A stretch of DNA of 64,000 bases, taken from positions 1 through 64,000 of the forward strand of contig CAJXPX010000004.1 in NCBI GenBank assembly GCA_913058335.1. The letters are read 5' to 3'. Positions 47,855 to 56,575 of this stretch are shown piece after piece. The DNA is from an uncultured Hyphomonadaceae bacterium. GTDB lineage: Bacteria; Pseudomonadota; Alphaproteobacteria; Caulobacterales; Maricaulaceae. The position numbers were made by a program, and so were the translations under genes. The first letter of the stretch is position 1. Every line of letters starts with the position of its first letter. The notes under the pieces were generated by a model that ran no database searches, was not told the origin of the DNA, and was given only the letters and a program-made list of their open reading frames with translations.

Positions 47855-48028
47855 ATGGCATTATCAGCGCATTTGACCCAACTAAATTCGAAACACGCCT
47901 CGCTGGAGCAAAAGATCCAGGACGAAATGCGAAGTCCCATGCCCGATCATTTGCGAATATCACAGCTCAAAAAGCAAAAACTACAAATTAAGGACGAGAT
48001 CTCAGACAAACAGGTTCTAGTCTCTTAA
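47855..48028 (+). CDS. DUF465 protein, copy 2
   Basis: A 57-residue protein: MALSAHLTQLNSKHASLEQKI, then QDEMRSPMPDH, then LRISQLKKQKLQIKDEIS. This is a compact DUF465 (YdcH) member; the pattern 'L-x-x-L-K-K-x-K-L-x-x-K-D-E-I' is typical. AAGGAG sits 7 bases before ATG 47855. It is divergent from copy 1 and followed by a strong terminator, so it is its own transcript. Confidence 0.88.
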   Translation: MALSAHLTQLNSKHASLEQKIQDEMRSPMPDHLRISQLKKQKLQIKDEISDKQVLVS

Positions 48029-48053
48029 ATTTCTTAGATTTGATGTTATACGG

Positions 48054-48080
48054 GCTCACCCTTTGCGGGTGAGCTTTTTT
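48054..48080 (+). terminator. Intrinsic terminator after DUF465 copy 2
   Basis: A perfect 8-bp stem gctcaccc / gggtgagc with loop tttgc, followed by TTTTTT. It separates the DUF465 gene from the dehydrogenase gene that begins 14 bases on. Confidence 0.92.
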
Positions 48081-48093
48081 ATTGGGAGGCACT

Positions 48094-48903
48094 ATGTCTG
48101 ATCAGGTTTTTATTGTTACAGGGGCCGCGCGCGGTATTGGATTTGCCTGCGCACAGCGCCTGGTTGAGGATGGCCACCGCGTCGTTCTGGCGGATATGGA
48201 TACAGACCAAGGCTATCGCGCAGGCGAAGAACTGGCAGAGGGCACGGACCGTGCGGTCTTTGTGGAATGTGACGTGTCTGACAAATTGGAAGTGCATAAT
48301 TTGATCGCTGAAACTTTGGGCGCGTTTGGACGAATAGATGGACTGGTCAATAATGCCGGTATCGCCATAAAAGGCGGTGCGTTGGATATGAGCGTAGAAG
48401 ATTTTGACCGCAATCTGGCTGTAAACCTTCGCGGCGCGTTTTTAATTTCCAAAGCCGTGGCCAAACATATGGTCAAAGAAATAGAAGACCGCGAAGATAG
48501 ATCCCGTTTGTCTGACCGCCCTTACGCTATCGTCAATATGTCCTCTATCAATGATACGGTCGCGATACCCGATTATCTTGCCTACACAGTTTCCAAAGGC
48601 GGCTTGCTACAAATGACGAAGGCGATGGCGTTGGAGCTCGCGCCTTATGGCATTCGCGTGAATGCAATTGGTCCCGGATCCGTCAAGACGGATATGCTCG
48701 ACGGGATTGCCGGAAATGAAGACGCTATGGAGAAAATTTCAGCGCGCACGCCTCTGGGCCGGTTGGCTCTACCGGATGAAGTGGCGAGCGTGGCGTCTTT
48801 TCTGCTTTCAGAAGATGCAAGCTATATTACCGGGCAATGTATCTATGTTGATGGCGGGCGGTTGGCGCTTAATTACACAATGGAGAAAAAAACGCTCTCA
48901 TAA
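48094..48903 (+). CDS. Short-chain dehydrogenase/reductase
   Basis: A 269-residue classical SDR. The NAD(P) loop TGAARGIGFA is at residues 9-18, NNAG near 86, catalytic Ser in NMSSIND and Y-x-x-x-K in YTVSKGG; the end reads YITGQCIYVDGG. GGGAGG precedes ATG 48094; an in-frame TTG at 48082 lies inside the preceding terminator region and is not used. The substrate is unknown; sugar or acyl dehydrogenases share this pattern. The last codons also form the stem of a terminator for the opposite operon. Confidence 0.88.
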   Translation: MSDQVFIVTGAARGIGFACAQRLVEDGHRVVLADMDTDQGYRAGEELAEGTDRAVFVECDVSDKLEVHNLIAETLGAFGRIDGLVNNAGIAIKGGALDMSVEDFDRNLAVNLRGAFLISKAVAKHMVKEIEDREDRSRLSDRPYAIVNMSSINDTVAIPDYLAYTVSKGGLLQMTKAMALELAPYGIRVNAIGPGSVKTDMLDGIAGNEDAMEKISARTPLGRLALPDEVASVASFLLSEDASYITGQCIYVDGGRLALNYTMEKKTLS

Positions 48904-48909
48904 GAGCGT
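48885..48909 (-). terminator. Terminator of the AAA/DUF6638 operon inside the SDR gene end
   Basis: On the minus strand a 7-bp stem acgctct / agagcgt with a 4-base loop is followed by TTTTTTCTCC. It lies 11 bases after the DUF1523 stop and overlaps the last codons of the convergent SDR gene. Confidence 0.75.
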
Positions 48910-48919
48910 CTTGATAAAC

Positions 48920-49570
48920 CTATTTTCGGGGTTTGGTGGTCCCGAAAATTTTCCTCCAGCCGCGTCCAATCGCTGACCCGCGTTTTGACAAAGCCTCTCC
49001 GGCCTCATCAAACTCTTCCCCCAGCCTGTCCGTGATGGGATCGACATTTTTTGTTTTCCACCGATTAACCGTCCGCAAAGTCAAGAAGACAAGCAAAGCA
49101 ATAAGACCGAGAAAGACAATATTGAACCAAGGGATTAGCAGAGCGTCAGGCCCGCTGACTTTTTTGATAGAGGTCGCGTTCGGAAAGATTGAAAACAGTT
49201 TTATTCGCCAGCCATAATGACGAACCGCCACCCATTGGTCTTTGTCTCGGGCGAGATTCGCGGCATTGCCAGACACATCGCTGCTGTCGAATTTGAAATA
49301 AGGCGGGAAAGACCAGCCTGTATCCTCGTTTCGATAGGTCATAGAACGTCCATTTTTCTTGACCGTATAAATGAAACGCACATCTCGGGTCATTTGCGCG
49401 TTTGTACCAACATCGGGCCTATCCCAAAACGGCGAGACATCAGAAATGTCCATACGCTTCACATCGGTATCGACAATCTGAACGATGTCTCGGTCAGGCA
49501 GATAATAATGCGCAAGAACGGCCACGATGATAAAGGCCAAAAAGGCAAAGAACCATTTAACTGTTTTCAT
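48920..49570 (-). CDS. DUF1523 membrane protein
   Basis: A 216-residue protein with an N-terminal helix (residues about 4-22), an extracytoplasmic domain and a second helix near 148-168. The domain has the DUF1523 pattern: TRDVRFIYTV, MTYRNEDTGWSFPPYFKFDSSD, then WVAVRHYGWRI. The cytoplasmic tail is basic. Function is unknown. It is the last gene of a seven-gene minus-strand operon and lies about 30 bases after the previous gene. I know DUF1523 as a neighbour of DUF6638 and AAA genes in Rhodobacterales. Confidence 0.85.
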   Translation of the reverse strand: MKTVKWFFAFLAFIIVAVLAHYYLPDRDIVQIVDTDVKRMDISDVSPFWDRPDVGTNAQMTRDVRFIYTVKKNGRSMTYRNEDTGWSFPPYFKFDSSDVSGNAANLARDKDQWVAVRHYGWRIKLFSIFPNATSIKKVSGPDALLIPWFNIVFLGLIALLVFLTLRTVNRWKTKNVDPITDRLGEEFDEAGEALSKRGSAIGRGWRKIFGTTKPRK

Positions 49571-49600
49571 AAGACTCTCCCGAAATCATCTGGCCTAAAT

Positions 49601-49867
49601 TTATCCATATTGCGCCAGCCAGGCCAAGCCTGCAAAAATAGCGAGAGGGATAAAATAGATTCCTAAAAGCATTTTAGGACGAATGGAGCGATTATATTGC
49701 CGTAAGCCCCGTTCCACGAAATCCTGTTGGCTCTCAACCGTTTCTTGTTTGTGATATTCACTGCGCAGCTTTTGCCGCTCTCGTACATTCGCCGTGACAC
49801 TTAGCACGGCGTAAACCGCACTTAGAATGGCGAAAATAATGACGATATTTCTTATCCAGCCGACCAA
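49601..49867 (-). CDS. Small two-helix membrane protein
   Basis: An 88-residue protein with a helix at each end (about residues 4-25 and 66-85) and a charged middle with RERQKLRSEYHKQETVESQQDFVERGL. Start is TTG 49867, two bases after the DUF6638 stop, with GGGGAATTAAA before it. I do not recognise a named family, though the position in the operon is probably conserved. Both helices suggest a hairpin in the inner membrane with the charged loop facing the cytoplasm. Confidence 0.75.
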   Translation of the reverse strand: MVGWIRNIVIIFAILSAVYAVLSVTANVRERQKLRSEYHKQETVESQQDFVERGLRQYNRSIRPKMLLGIYFIPLAIFAGLAWLAQYG

Positions 49868-49869
49868 AT

Positions 49870-51318
49870 TTAATTCCCCTTACCCTTTTTTGATTTTCGA
49901 AAATTTTTCTTGCGGTAGTCTTTATAGAGCTCTCGAAAATCCTCGTCTTTTTCATTATGGGGTTTAAGTTTGTAAAGGCCGTCTTTCACAGACGCTTTTC
50001 CCCAAGGGTTTGAAAATTCTGTTTTGAGCTTAGGTTCGGGTTCTTCCATAGCGGGTTCATCACCGAACAGGGCCTCCCGCGCGCCAACCTTATCCATCGC
50101 ATATTCCTGCGCCAGAAAGTCAGAGACATAGTCTTTCTTCGACTCCGGCCAGCTTCGATAGGCCTCATAGAAAAGCGCTTTATGACAGATAAAGAGCTGC
50201 CGAAAGTCAAGGCGGGAGAGGTCGGATAAAAGCATATTCACCAGATCGCGATTTTGATGCTGGCTAGAGCGTAAGCAATAGAAAAAGGCTGGGTGCGTTG
50301 GGCCCATTTTCGGAGGACGCCCGCCCATACTGGCCCAGCGCCAGACGTCCATCAGTCCGTGAAATTCTTCCGGCATATCTTCGGCAAACCGGCGCTCCAA
50401 ATGTCGAATGTTTTGACGTGATAATCCGCCAAGATCATGGCCTTGTTCGGCTGCGACAGTGATGGTGATGAAATCCAGCTTTTGCTTGATGATGGCTGCG
50501 GTGGACTGGTTAGGCGCTTGAACAATTAATTCGCTCAGATCTTCATCACGCAGGAAATCTGCAATGTCTTCGCGATCGTCAAAGGTTAGAATTTGCTCAA
50601 TCGAGAGGTCGTCCAAGCCTTCAACCCGTTCCCGCGCAATGACAGTGGGGGTCTCTGCATCCCGGAAAATATAGACTCCGCCAAAATGGCTCGTATAATA
50701 ATTCCCTTGAGCATAAGTCTTATTGTCGAGCGTCACAGGGTTACGCTGAATATTGCCTGTGCGTTTGGCCAGCTCAATCATTTGCGCGATTAAGACATCG
50801 TCCCACCAGGCATCGTCTTCTATTATGAATTGATCTATTTTCTCAGAAAGCTCATGCGCCTCCGCGACATGCTCGGCAATCGTATCGGCTTCGATTTCGA
50901 TCTGATTGATGTGCAGGAGATCAGAAGGCGACGATATATGAAAGACCGAATTCATTAATTCCCCGGCCACAGCCTCGCGCGCGGTCAGGGCAAAAAGCTG
51001 ATTTTCATTTTCCTGAATATAGCGCCGCAGGATAGAGCGGGAGGTCGAAAACTGTGAATTCAGCAAGGGGGCTTTCATCTGCTCCGTGCTGAGCAGGATG
51101 AACATCTGATTACATCCTTTGGGATTCAGATAGAGCGTATCGCCAAACTCATCCCCGATTTCGGGTGAATAGCCGACCATGTCGATATGAAATTCCGTCA
51201 GCGTCGTCTCTCGGTCAATGAGGTGTTTCAAGGCGCGGTTATAACGCTCCACCAGAACCGGAGAGGACACTTCAATCAAATTGCCGAACATCAGGCCTTT
51301 TTTGACGAGACGCATCAT
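49870..51318 (-). CDS. DUF6638 protein
   Basis: A 482-residue soluble protein. The N-terminal LVKKGLMFGNLIEVSSPVL, the GYSPEIGDEFGDTLYLNP and FILLSTEQ stretches, and LVNMLLSDLSRLDFRQLFICHK toward the end match the DUF6638 family as I remember it from Rhodobacterales. The last about 70 residues are Lys/Glu-rich and likely disordered. No catalytic motif is evident. Its start overlaps the stop of the preceding membrane-protein gene by 4 bases, so translation is coupled. It belongs with the AAA+ ATPase encoded two genes upstream. Confidence 0.75.
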   Translation of the reverse strand: MMRLVKKGLMFGNLIEVSSPVLVERYNRALKHLIDRETTLTEFHIDMVGYSPEIGDEFGDTLYLNPKGCNQMFILLSTEQMKAPLLNSQFSTSRSILRRYIQENENQLFALTAREAVAGELMNSVFHISSPSDLLHINQIEIEADTIAEHVAEAHELSEKIDQFIIEDDAWWDDVLIAQMIELAKRTGNIQRNPVTLDNKTYAQGNYYTSHFGGVYIFRDAETPTVIARERVEGLDDLSIEQILTFDDREDIADFLRDEDLSELIVQAPNQSTAAIIKQKLDFITITVAAEQGHDLGGLSRQNIRHLERRFAEDMPEEFHGLMDVWRWASMGGRPPKMGPTHPAFFYCLRSSQHQNRDLVNMLLSDLSRLDFRQLFICHKALFYEAYRSWPESKKDYVSDFLAQEYAMDKVGAREALFGDEPAMEEPEPKLKTEFSNPWGKASVKDGLYKLKPHNEKDEDFRELYKDYRKKNFRKSKKGKGN

Positions 51319-51641
51319 GTTTTGAGCCTGAGACGATGAATGAATAGCCCTAAAAGGAGCGCCGCAATCAACTGAGCTATGGGAGGTTGAAATGCGTATG
51401 CTAAGGCGGAAGGAGTGTCTTGATTAAAAAATGAATGCCGTGTCTTAAATTGACTAAACGCATGAATTGCGTTGATAATGAATAGTGTCGCCCCGCCAGT
51501 GCCGATGGATACTAATAAGCTAGTCTTAGAGCTTGTAAGGCTGAAAAATTTTGGCACCTGAAATGCGACCCAAACACTTAATAAGACAAGCAGAGAAAAC
51601 CAAAAAACAAGCCAGGTAATTTCATGTGGTATTGGCATCAC
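51315..51641 (-). CDS. Three-helix membrane protein of the AAA operon
   Basis: A 108-residue hydrophobic protein with helices near residues 8-27, 40-60 and 85-102. No family recognised. It overlaps both neighbours by 4 bases (ATGA junctions), so it is translated together with the AAA+ ATPase before it and DUF6638 after it. A membrane anchor for the complex is a reasonable inference. Confidence 0.7.
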   Translation of the reverse strand: MMPIPHEITWLVFWFSLLVLLSVWVAFQVPKFFSLTSSKTSLLVSIGTGGATLFIINAIHAFSQFKTRHSFFNQDTPSALAYAFQPPIAQLIAALLLGLFIHRLRLKT

Positions 51642-53590
51642 CTCTTCTCTCCCAAATACCGCTTTTTCGCTTCTTCCTGCCGCCCATAGTCCCGCACCAT
51701 ATTCTCAATCGCGATTTCATCTGACTTATCGGCGTAGCGAAATTCTGAGTCGGCGTAGCGGTTGATTTCCTGAATGACCATGTCGACCGTGATCGGTTGG
51801 GACAGGTCGGCGATCATTTTTTTCTTGGTGTCATAATCTTTGGTCAGGAAGAGATCGGGTCTTTCCATCCATTCATCGGGGAGTTCGAAATCCATGGCGC
51901 GGACTTTGACCGCGTCGGTGATATTTTTAATCGCGCGTCCGGTGAAGCGGGAATCGGCTTCCTGAATGCCCTTCAAATAGGTGCCGAGTTTGGCAATGGT
52001 GTCGAGCTTGCCAATGTCCTTGGAGACTTTGTCATAGACCTTAATCAGGCCGTCCTCTTTCGGACGGGCATAGCTGTCATAGCTCGCGGCAACGGCTTTT
52101 TTAATTTGCTGCGCGGCGAAGAGGTCATGTTTGCCAACGGGAATATCGTGGTTCTTGCCCATTAAGAGGTGGAGAATGTCGATATAGTCCTCTCGCGTTT
52201 GCGGCCCATCCACCAGGAACCTCGCGCCCGCGCGCTGGCGCAGCGCGTCATCCACATTTTCGGGATAGTTGGAAAACATACCGAAGGTGCAATTCCCGCG
52301 CACTACCGTATTTGCGCCGGCAAAGCTTTCCATCAAGACGGCGGTGATTTCGAGCTGACCGGCAGAGGACTGGCGGTCGCCGCGTTTTCCTGCGAGCTGG
52401 TCAATATCGTCAATCGTGCCAAAGCCGATGACGTTGGGGTCAATCACATTATTGATAAAGGCCTTGGCGTTTTGCGCGGATTTCCCCTGATAGCTGTCGA
52501 TGGAATCGGTGGACAGGTTCTGATAGCGGAAGGCATAGCCTGCATTGGCGCAATATTCTGAGATTAACCCGGCCATCATCTGGATGAGGGTGGTCTTCCC
52601 CGTTCCCGGCGCGCCGTCGCCCATAAAGGTAAAGATAAACCCGCCAAGCTCGGCAAAGGGATTTAATTTCCGCTCGAAATCATAGGCCATCAGCATTTTG
52701 GACAGCTTCATGGCCTGATATTTTGCAATATGGTTGCCGACCACTTCATGCGGTTTTTTAAACGTCATGGTCAGCTTGGAGCTTTGCGCGCGGGCAAAGG
52801 GCGTAAAGCCGTTAATGTCGAAATTATCGGCTTCGACGCGGTAGCTGACAGAGGTAAAGGGTTTCAGGCGGGGCAGGTTTGCGGCGCGCAGCGCGACCTT
52901 GTCCATCAATTTTTCGAGGAAAGCTGTGACTACGGGGACGAGCTTGTCTTCGCTGTCTACAAACAGCGCTAAATCCTGATCGATTTCCCATAGCGCGCCA
53001 GTGAGCGCGAGCTGCGCATTATCTGTCAGGACTTCTTCGACATCACTGATTTCGGCGTTCAATTCCGACCCGTCCGCATGGGCAGAGGATAAGAGGAAAC
53101 TCGCCATATTGGCAAAGACATGGAGGCTGATCACGGCGGAGGCGGCAAGGCCTTCGGTGAACTCGGCTTGTTTGCCCGCGGGAAGCTTGCCTTGAAGGTT
53201 CTCTGTCATCAATGCGGAGAGACCCGTCTGTTCGGCATATTGATCCGAGACCAGCAAAGCTGTTGCAAGCGCGCGGCGAAGGCTGTGCAGCACATTGGCT
53301 TGTTTCGGACTGATAAGGCTATCGCCGTCATCGGCGTTTTCTACGCGGGCGATTAAATGGACGCCTTCGGGGCGGGCTGTGGATTGCGTCACAAGGCCGG
53401 GTGTGGTGGAACGAAACCGGCGGCGCGTGCCGATACCCGGGGAACGCTCTTTGGACGCCGCAGATCTGACGTCCTGTTTTTTCGCCAGACGCGGGGTGTG
53501 ATCAAAGCCGTCCAAAAGCTGCTCCGCCGCCGCATATTTTTCGCGGATTTGCGCTTCTTTTAATTCCATCAAATTACCGGAGTCCGACAT
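51638..53590 (-). CDS. AAA+ ATPase of the DUF6638 operon
   Basis: A 650-residue ATPase. Residues about 1-310 form an all-helical N-terminal region with no motif I know. The AAA+ core follows: Walker A GAPGTGKT (326-333), a Walker B-like GFGTIDDID near 389-397 with Asp-Asp instead of Asp-Glu, sensor 1 in FGMFSNYPENVDDAL and RQRAGARF with candidate arginine fingers. Helical lid sequences follow to the end. It is soluble. It probably remodels the operon partners. Seven bases separate it from the gene before, and it overlaps the next by 4. Confidence 0.85.
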   Translation of the reverse strand: MSDSGNLMELKEAQIREKYAAAEQLLDGFDHTPRLAKKQDVRSAASKERSPGIGTRRRFRSTTPGLVTQSTARPEGVHLIARVENADDGDSLISPKQANVLHSLRRALATALLVSDQYAEQTGLSALMTENLQGKLPAGKQAEFTEGLAASAVISLHVFANMASFLLSSAHADGSELNAEISDVEEVLTDNAQLALTGALWEIDQDLALFVDSEDKLVPVVTAFLEKLMDKVALRAANLPRLKPFTSVSYRVEADNFDINGFTPFARAQSSKLTMTFKKPHEVVGNHIAKYQAMKLSKMLMAYDFERKLNPFAELGGFIFTFMGDGAPGTGKTTLIQMMAGLISEYCANAGYAFRYQNLSTDSIDSYQGKSAQNAKAFINNVIDPNVIGFGTIDDIDQLAGKRGDRQSSAGQLEITAVLMESFAGANTVVRGNCTFGMFSNYPENVDDALRQRAGARFLVDGPQTREDYIDILHLLMGKNHDIPVGKHDLFAAQQIKKAVAASYDSYARPKEDGLIKVYDKVSKDIGKLDTIAKLGTYLKGIQEADSRFTGRAIKNITDAVKVRAMDFELPDEWMERPDLFLTKDYDTKKKMIADLSQPITVDMVIQEINRYADSEFRYADKSDEIAIENMVRDYGRQEEAKKRYLGEKR

Positions 53591-53597
53591 TTATATC

Positions 53598-54731
53598 CTA
53601 GCTATAACTTAAAATTTTTGTATTTTCGCCCACGACATATTTGCGCGTGCCTTGGAAAGCCTGTGCGTTTTTTTCTTCGAGCACTTGGTAGGCGCGGTGG
53701 GGCAGAATGACCGCACGCTGGGTTTCAGTTGCGCCGCTCTCCGCTCCGCCAAGAAACTTATCTAATTTATATATTTGTCGCGTGGCTGTTTTGAAAATAC
53801 CGGTTTTCTCTACCATTGTGTCCTCTGACAGGAGCGATTCCACAGTCCAAGCGAGGGCCCAATCGCTGCCTTCTTGGTGGCTGGCATCGGCTAAGACATC
53901 GCGAATTGGGCCGTGCTGTTCGGTGAAATCATGGCTATACATGGGTCCGAGGTGGAACCGCCGAAGCAATTTCGGGTGAAGCGTGTCAAAATCCGTATCA
54001 AAGCCTTTAGCGATAGTCAGGAGTTTTAGCCCGGAAACGGCCTGCGCCATCAAATGACTTTGAACGCGAGGCCAGCGTCTTTCGTCATGGGGCAGGGCGC
54101 GAGAGGCCGTATCTTCCAACTCCATTAAATAAATCGCGGGAAGGTTCGTTTGGCTGTCATAAGCCGCCCAATGGACGAGGTAACTGCGCCGTCCGCTATT
54201 CATATCTTTACCGACCCAGACAATTTGGGGGTGGTTTTGCGTCAGGAAGAGGTTTTCTTCTGCCAAACATTCATAATAAATCCGCTGGCTCATCGCATAT
54301 TGAAGCTGCGTCGGGGACGAGCGCTGCGTCAGGATATGGTTGACCATATCTTTCTTCAGACGGTCCTGAGCGGGCAGTGACTTTAAATGTTTTTTGGCTT
54401 GGGTGGCATCCGACGCCATTTGCAACACTTCACCAAAGACCGGAAAACCGCTTTCGGTTTTATCTATGCTCATGCCGCTCGGCTCCGATCCTCCGATCCG
54501 GTGGGACATCAGGAATTTATAAGACAGAGCGGTGAATGTATGGGTGAGCGAGTCGAGATAAGTCAGAAGAATTTTGGCTTCTGCGGTGGTTATCAGTTTT
54601 TCTTTATTGGAGAGGATAGTCACCTCGGAAAGGTGACTCATTATCCGTTCAAACTTTGCGAAATAGCGCCGGGTCGCCCGGGCGCTATCGAGCATTTTAT
54701 GATCGAATTGTAGGTCTTGAACGACAGACAC
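53598..54731 (-). CDS. Unknown protein of the AAA operon
   Basis: A 377-residue soluble protein that I do not recognise. It is largely helical for the first 150 residues, then mixed, with HPQIVWVGKDMNSGRRSYLVHWAAYD and LPHDERRWPRVQSHLMAQ as the most motif-like parts. Start is GTG 54731 directly after the TAA of the coiled-coil gene, with no bases between, so it is coupled to it; GGTGG lies inside that gene's end. A product that works with the AAA+ ATPase is expected from position alone. Confidence 0.7.
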   Translation of the reverse strand: MSVVQDLQFDHKMLDSARATRRYFAKFERIMSHLSEVTILSNKEKLITTAEAKILLTYLDSLTHTFTALSYKFLMSHRIGGSEPSGMSIDKTESGFPVFGEVLQMASDATQAKKHLKSLPAQDRLKKDMVNHILTQRSSPTQLQYAMSQRIYYECLAEENLFLTQNHPQIVWVGKDMNSGRRSYLVHWAAYDSQTNLPAIYLMELEDTASRALPHDERRWPRVQSHLMAQAVSGLKLLTIAKGFDTDFDTLHPKLLRRFHLGPMYSHDFTEQHGPIRDVLADASHQEGSDWALAWTVESLLSEDTMVEKTGIFKTATRQIYKLDKFLGGAESGATETQRAVILPHRAYQVLEEKNAQAFQGTRKYVVGENTKILSYS

Positions 54732-55820
54732 TTATTGACCACCACCTTGACCATAGGCATTGGCATCATGCTTCTCGACAATTTTTTCAAATCGCCGGGC
54801 AAACCGCTCATCTGCCTTGGCTTTTTCTTCGAGCACTTTACGGGCAAAGACAATGTGGTCTTCGTGAGCTTCCATCATTTCGGCCATTTTATTATTAGTG
54901 GCCGCGCCGATGGCAGACATAGCGACTTGCGCTTCTTTATCTGTGGCCACACCAATTTCGTTGATTTTATGTGCGACATCTTGTTGTTGCGCCGTTTTCA
55001 AGGATTTGGACAAGGCATCATAAAGAATGACACGTTGCTTCGTGTCAGTTTGCAACTTGTTAATCAGCACCATTTGCGTGGCGGCTTGGTTTTGTAAACT
55101 ATCGACCCAAGTTTTTCCCTTTTCGATATATCGTTCCAGCGTCTGCGACTCGGCCAGTTTGACTTGTTCTTGTTGGGCGAGGTCATTGTAATTGGCGTTG
55201 ACGGCGGCCAGCTCGCTTTCCAATTTGGCACGTTTCTTGGCGTCCTGCTCCACCGCAAGCTTGCCTTCAAGCTCGATAATCTTCGGATCCATAGACAGTA
55301 GCTCGGCTTTGATGTTCTCCAAAGTCGTGACAGCGGCTTCGCGGTTTGTCAGGGTCGTGCCAAGATTGGCCTGAACTTGATCTTTGTGCATGTTCAATTG
55401 GTTCAACTGATCCTGAAGCATAGTTTGGATCGTGTTGGATTTGGAAATCAGATCCTGAAGCTTGTCTTCAATAGACGCTGTTCTGATCCTCTCAGAGCGC
55501 AATGACTCCGATCTTTGTTTGGAAAAGAGACCCACAAACTTTTCCCAGCCTGTTCTATCGCGCATGGCGTCAAAATCTTTGGAAAAGCCGGACGTAACAT
55601 CGTCAAGGCCCAGAATTAGCTCGGCGATATTGGCGTTCATTGTATCCGCATGGGCATGGACGTCGTCCAATGACGCATTTTCGATATCTATGGTGATATC
55701 AGAGCCCATTTCCATTTTTTGCCGCGCTGTGTCTATCTTTGAAGATAGAGCGCTGATTTTGGTTTGAGCTTCTGCAACTTCTTTTTTGGACTGTTCGATT
55801 TGGGTCTCGAAATTGGACAT
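54732..55820 (-). CDS. Long coiled-coil protein heading the AAA operon
   Basis: A 362-residue protein that is helical throughout: a coiled coil about residues 1-45, a mid part with GWEKFVGLFSK near 98, and a long coiled coil about 115-270, rich in Gln, Leu, Asp and Lys. The C-terminal part has FARKVLEEKAKADERFARRFEKIVEKH. There is no signal peptide or membrane segment. The order of short coil, GWEKF segment and long coil recalls TelA-like or PspA-like proteins only loosely. ATG 55820 is chosen because GGGGGG stands right before it. First gene of the operon. Confidence 0.75.
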   Translation of the reverse strand: MSNFETQIEQSKKEVAEAQTKISALSSKIDTARQKMEMGSDITIDIENASLDDVHAHADTMNANIAELILGLDDVTSGFSKDFDAMRDRTGWEKFVGLFSKQRSESLRSERIRTASIEDKLQDLISKSNTIQTMLQDQLNQLNMHKDQVQANLGTTLTNREAAVTTLENIKAELLSMDPKIIELEGKLAVEQDAKKRAKLESELAAVNANYNDLAQQEQVKLAESQTLERYIEKGKTWVDSLQNQAATQMVLINKLQTDTKQRVILYDALSKSLKTAQQQDVAHKINEIGVATDKEAQVAMSAIGAATNNKMAEMMEAHEDHIVFARKVLEEKAKADERFARRFEKIVEKHDANAYGQGGGQ

Positions 55821-55959
55821 CGTCCCCCCTTTCACTGTGATTGTTCTGCCTATTAGACATAGGTAGAATTTTAGGATTTACAATCTAAAACCGTTCGAAA
55901 ATTCGTCGGCTTTATGGGGGGTATCGACGATTTCCCGTGGAATTACACGGAGAAAGTAT

Positions 55960-56514
55960 TTACGAAAAAAATGCCAGAAAAATGAAAATAATTGTCCCGA
56001 TAGCGAGCGCGATGGACGTTTGGCGACGATAGGCGGGCGCTAAAAATCCTACTAATAGTCCGCCAAAGACAACAAGTATCAAACCAATAGCGACAAGTTT
56101 TTGATATAGTTTAAACAAAGAGGGGCCGTGGCCTTTGTGAAGTTCCATCAAACGGCCTTGGAGGTCAGGAACTTTGCGCGTGGCGGTTAGTCCGTCTGGA
56201 GTTTGTCTGAATTCCAAATGAGTCCGCGACGTTGGCCGCAATTGAATAACTGCGCCGCGATTGCGGATATATTCAAAGGATTGGTCAATGTCTGCAGAGG
56301 CGAGGAGTGCGCGCACATCGGCGTCTAAACGAGGGCTTTCGAAGTTCAGTGTGGCTCCAGAGGGTAATGGGACGGGCTCAGATTTGAAAGAACCGCTATT
56401 GCCTAATAAATAAAGCCCGCCGGAGACAGCAACAAGTAGAAAGGCAGGCGCCAAAAAGCCGGCAAACCATAAATGGGCTAAAACGAAGAGACGGCGGGCT
56501 TTCAGAGAGGTCAT
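55960..56514 (-). CDS. PepSY-associated membrane protein
   Basis: A 184-residue protein. An N-terminal helix RRLFVLAHLWFAGFLAPAFLLVAVSGGLYLLG, an extracytoplasmic PepSY-like part and two helices near residues 138-184 match a short PepSY_TM arrangement, as in membrane reductases linked to iron uptake or redox. Conserved His in LAHLW and ELHKGHG could hold haem. The gene stands alone. Its exact role is unclear. Confidence 0.7.
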   Translation of the reverse strand: MTSLKARRLFVLAHLWFAGFLAPAFLLVAVSGGLYLLGNSGSFKSEPVPLPSGATLNFESPRLDADVRALLASADIDQSFEYIRNRGAVIQLRPTSRTHLEFRQTPDGLTATRKVPDLQGRLMELHKGHGPSLFKLYQKLVAIGLILVVFGGLLVGFLAPAYRRQTSIALAIGTIIFIFLAFFS

Positions 56515-56575
56515 ATTGGGCTTTCAATATATATTTCTATTAAGATTAGAGCTTAGTAGAGCGTTGGAGAGGGTA

